Source: an uncultured Allobaculum sp.
GTDB lineage: Bacteria; Bacillota_I; Bacilli_A; Erysipelotrichales; Erysipelotrichaceae
Length of the DNA: 5,245 bases
Reading direction: 5' to 3'
NCBI GenBank assembly: GCA_910579655.1
Contig: CAJTVE010000109.1
Span: 1-5,245 of the forward strand
How positions within the stretch are numbered: the stretch's first letter is position 1; the number at the start of each line of letters is the position of its first letter. Both the position numbers and the translations under genes were made by a program. Positions 5,216 to 5,245 of the stretch are shown piece after piece. Below the pieces are notes generated by a model. It made no database searches, had not been told where the DNA came from, and worked only from the letters and a program-made list of their open reading frames with translations.

Positions 5216-5245
5216 GTGAATATTGTCTTCGGACGATACGAACTC
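5216..5245 (+). CDS. Start of a probable second Ser/Thr protein kinase gene (partial)
   Basis: From GTG 5216 the frame reads MNIVFGRYEL and runs off the window. FGRYEL is the usual lead-in to the glycine-rich loop of bacterial Hanks-type Ser/Thr kinases, which would begin just beyond the edge. A TGA in the same frame at 5204-5206 means the start must lie after it, leaving only TTG 5213 or GTG 5216 as ordinary choices. The upstream TGAG (5204-5207) is at best a weak ribosome site. The gap to the kinase stop is 56 bases, on the same strand, so it would be the third gene of the operon. Ten codons are thin evidence, but the residue pattern and the context agree. Confidence 0.45.
   Translation, partial: MNIVFGRYEL
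5221..5238 (+). other. Second UUCG-capped hairpin, within the start of the third gene
   Basis: TATTGTC (5221-5227) pairs with GACGATA (5232-5238), seven pairs including one G-T, around another C(TTCG)G loop. It would cover codons 2-8 of the proposed kinase and so could slow initiation there. It may also be chance, since TTC-GGA encodes the Phe-Gly of FGRYEL. Confidence 0.45.

Noticed and set aside
5179..5245. T-box or other riboswitch leader at the right edge
   Set aside because: AGTAG and TTGGTG faintly recall T-box motifs, but the AGAGAG and specifier order is not there, and the same bases read well as the start of a kinase.

Overview
The window looks like chromosomal DNA from a Bacillota (Firmicutes) anaerobe of intermediate GC content. 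An Erysipelotrichia- or Clostridia-like host is plausible but cannot be fixed from this sequence. The grounds are clear AGGAG-type ribosome sites, the style of the FHA protein (a DUF6382-like N-terminal domain, a long disordered linker and a C-terminal FHA domain), and the 3' end of a bacterial group II intron of a kind common in gut Firmicutes.

Layout from left to right. Bases 1-76 are the last two domains (V and VI) of a group II intron lying on the + strand. The intron has landed antisense in the 3' end of a minus-strand gene for a small six-helix membrane protein (57-629). The stop codon and last few residues of that reading frame are intron sequence, so the gene is truncated. From about 630 to 803 I recognise nothing beyond the gene's upstream flank. 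From about 804 to 1762 there is no convincing gene. Instead there are four degenerate tandem units with a period of 274-283 bp, each with a conserved core (CGTATAT...GTCAGC...GTAAAG) and a small hairpin just after it. The fourth, shortened unit runs into the ribosome binding site of the next gene, so the array looks like a repeatedly duplicated 5' leader.

From 1763 on there is one plus-strand operon. It encodes a 703-residue FHA-domain protein (1763-3874). Overlapping it by 26 bp is a 436-residue membrane-anchored Ser/Thr kinase-like protein with a cysteine-bearing outer domain (3849-5159). After a 56-bp gap holding strong hairpins comes what appears to be the first ten codons of another kinase (GTG at 5216), cut off by the window edge. 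The shared logic is phosphothreonine signalling: the kinase phosphorylates partners and the FHA protein binds phosphothreonine. In related bacteria such pairs often serve cell-envelope or secretion machinery, but no such machinery is visible here.

The best candidates for something undescribed are the four-unit leader array (possibly a repeated structured RNA or regulatory element) and the pairing of an FHA scaffold with a transmembrane kinase that has a degenerate glycine loop and a DFN motif.
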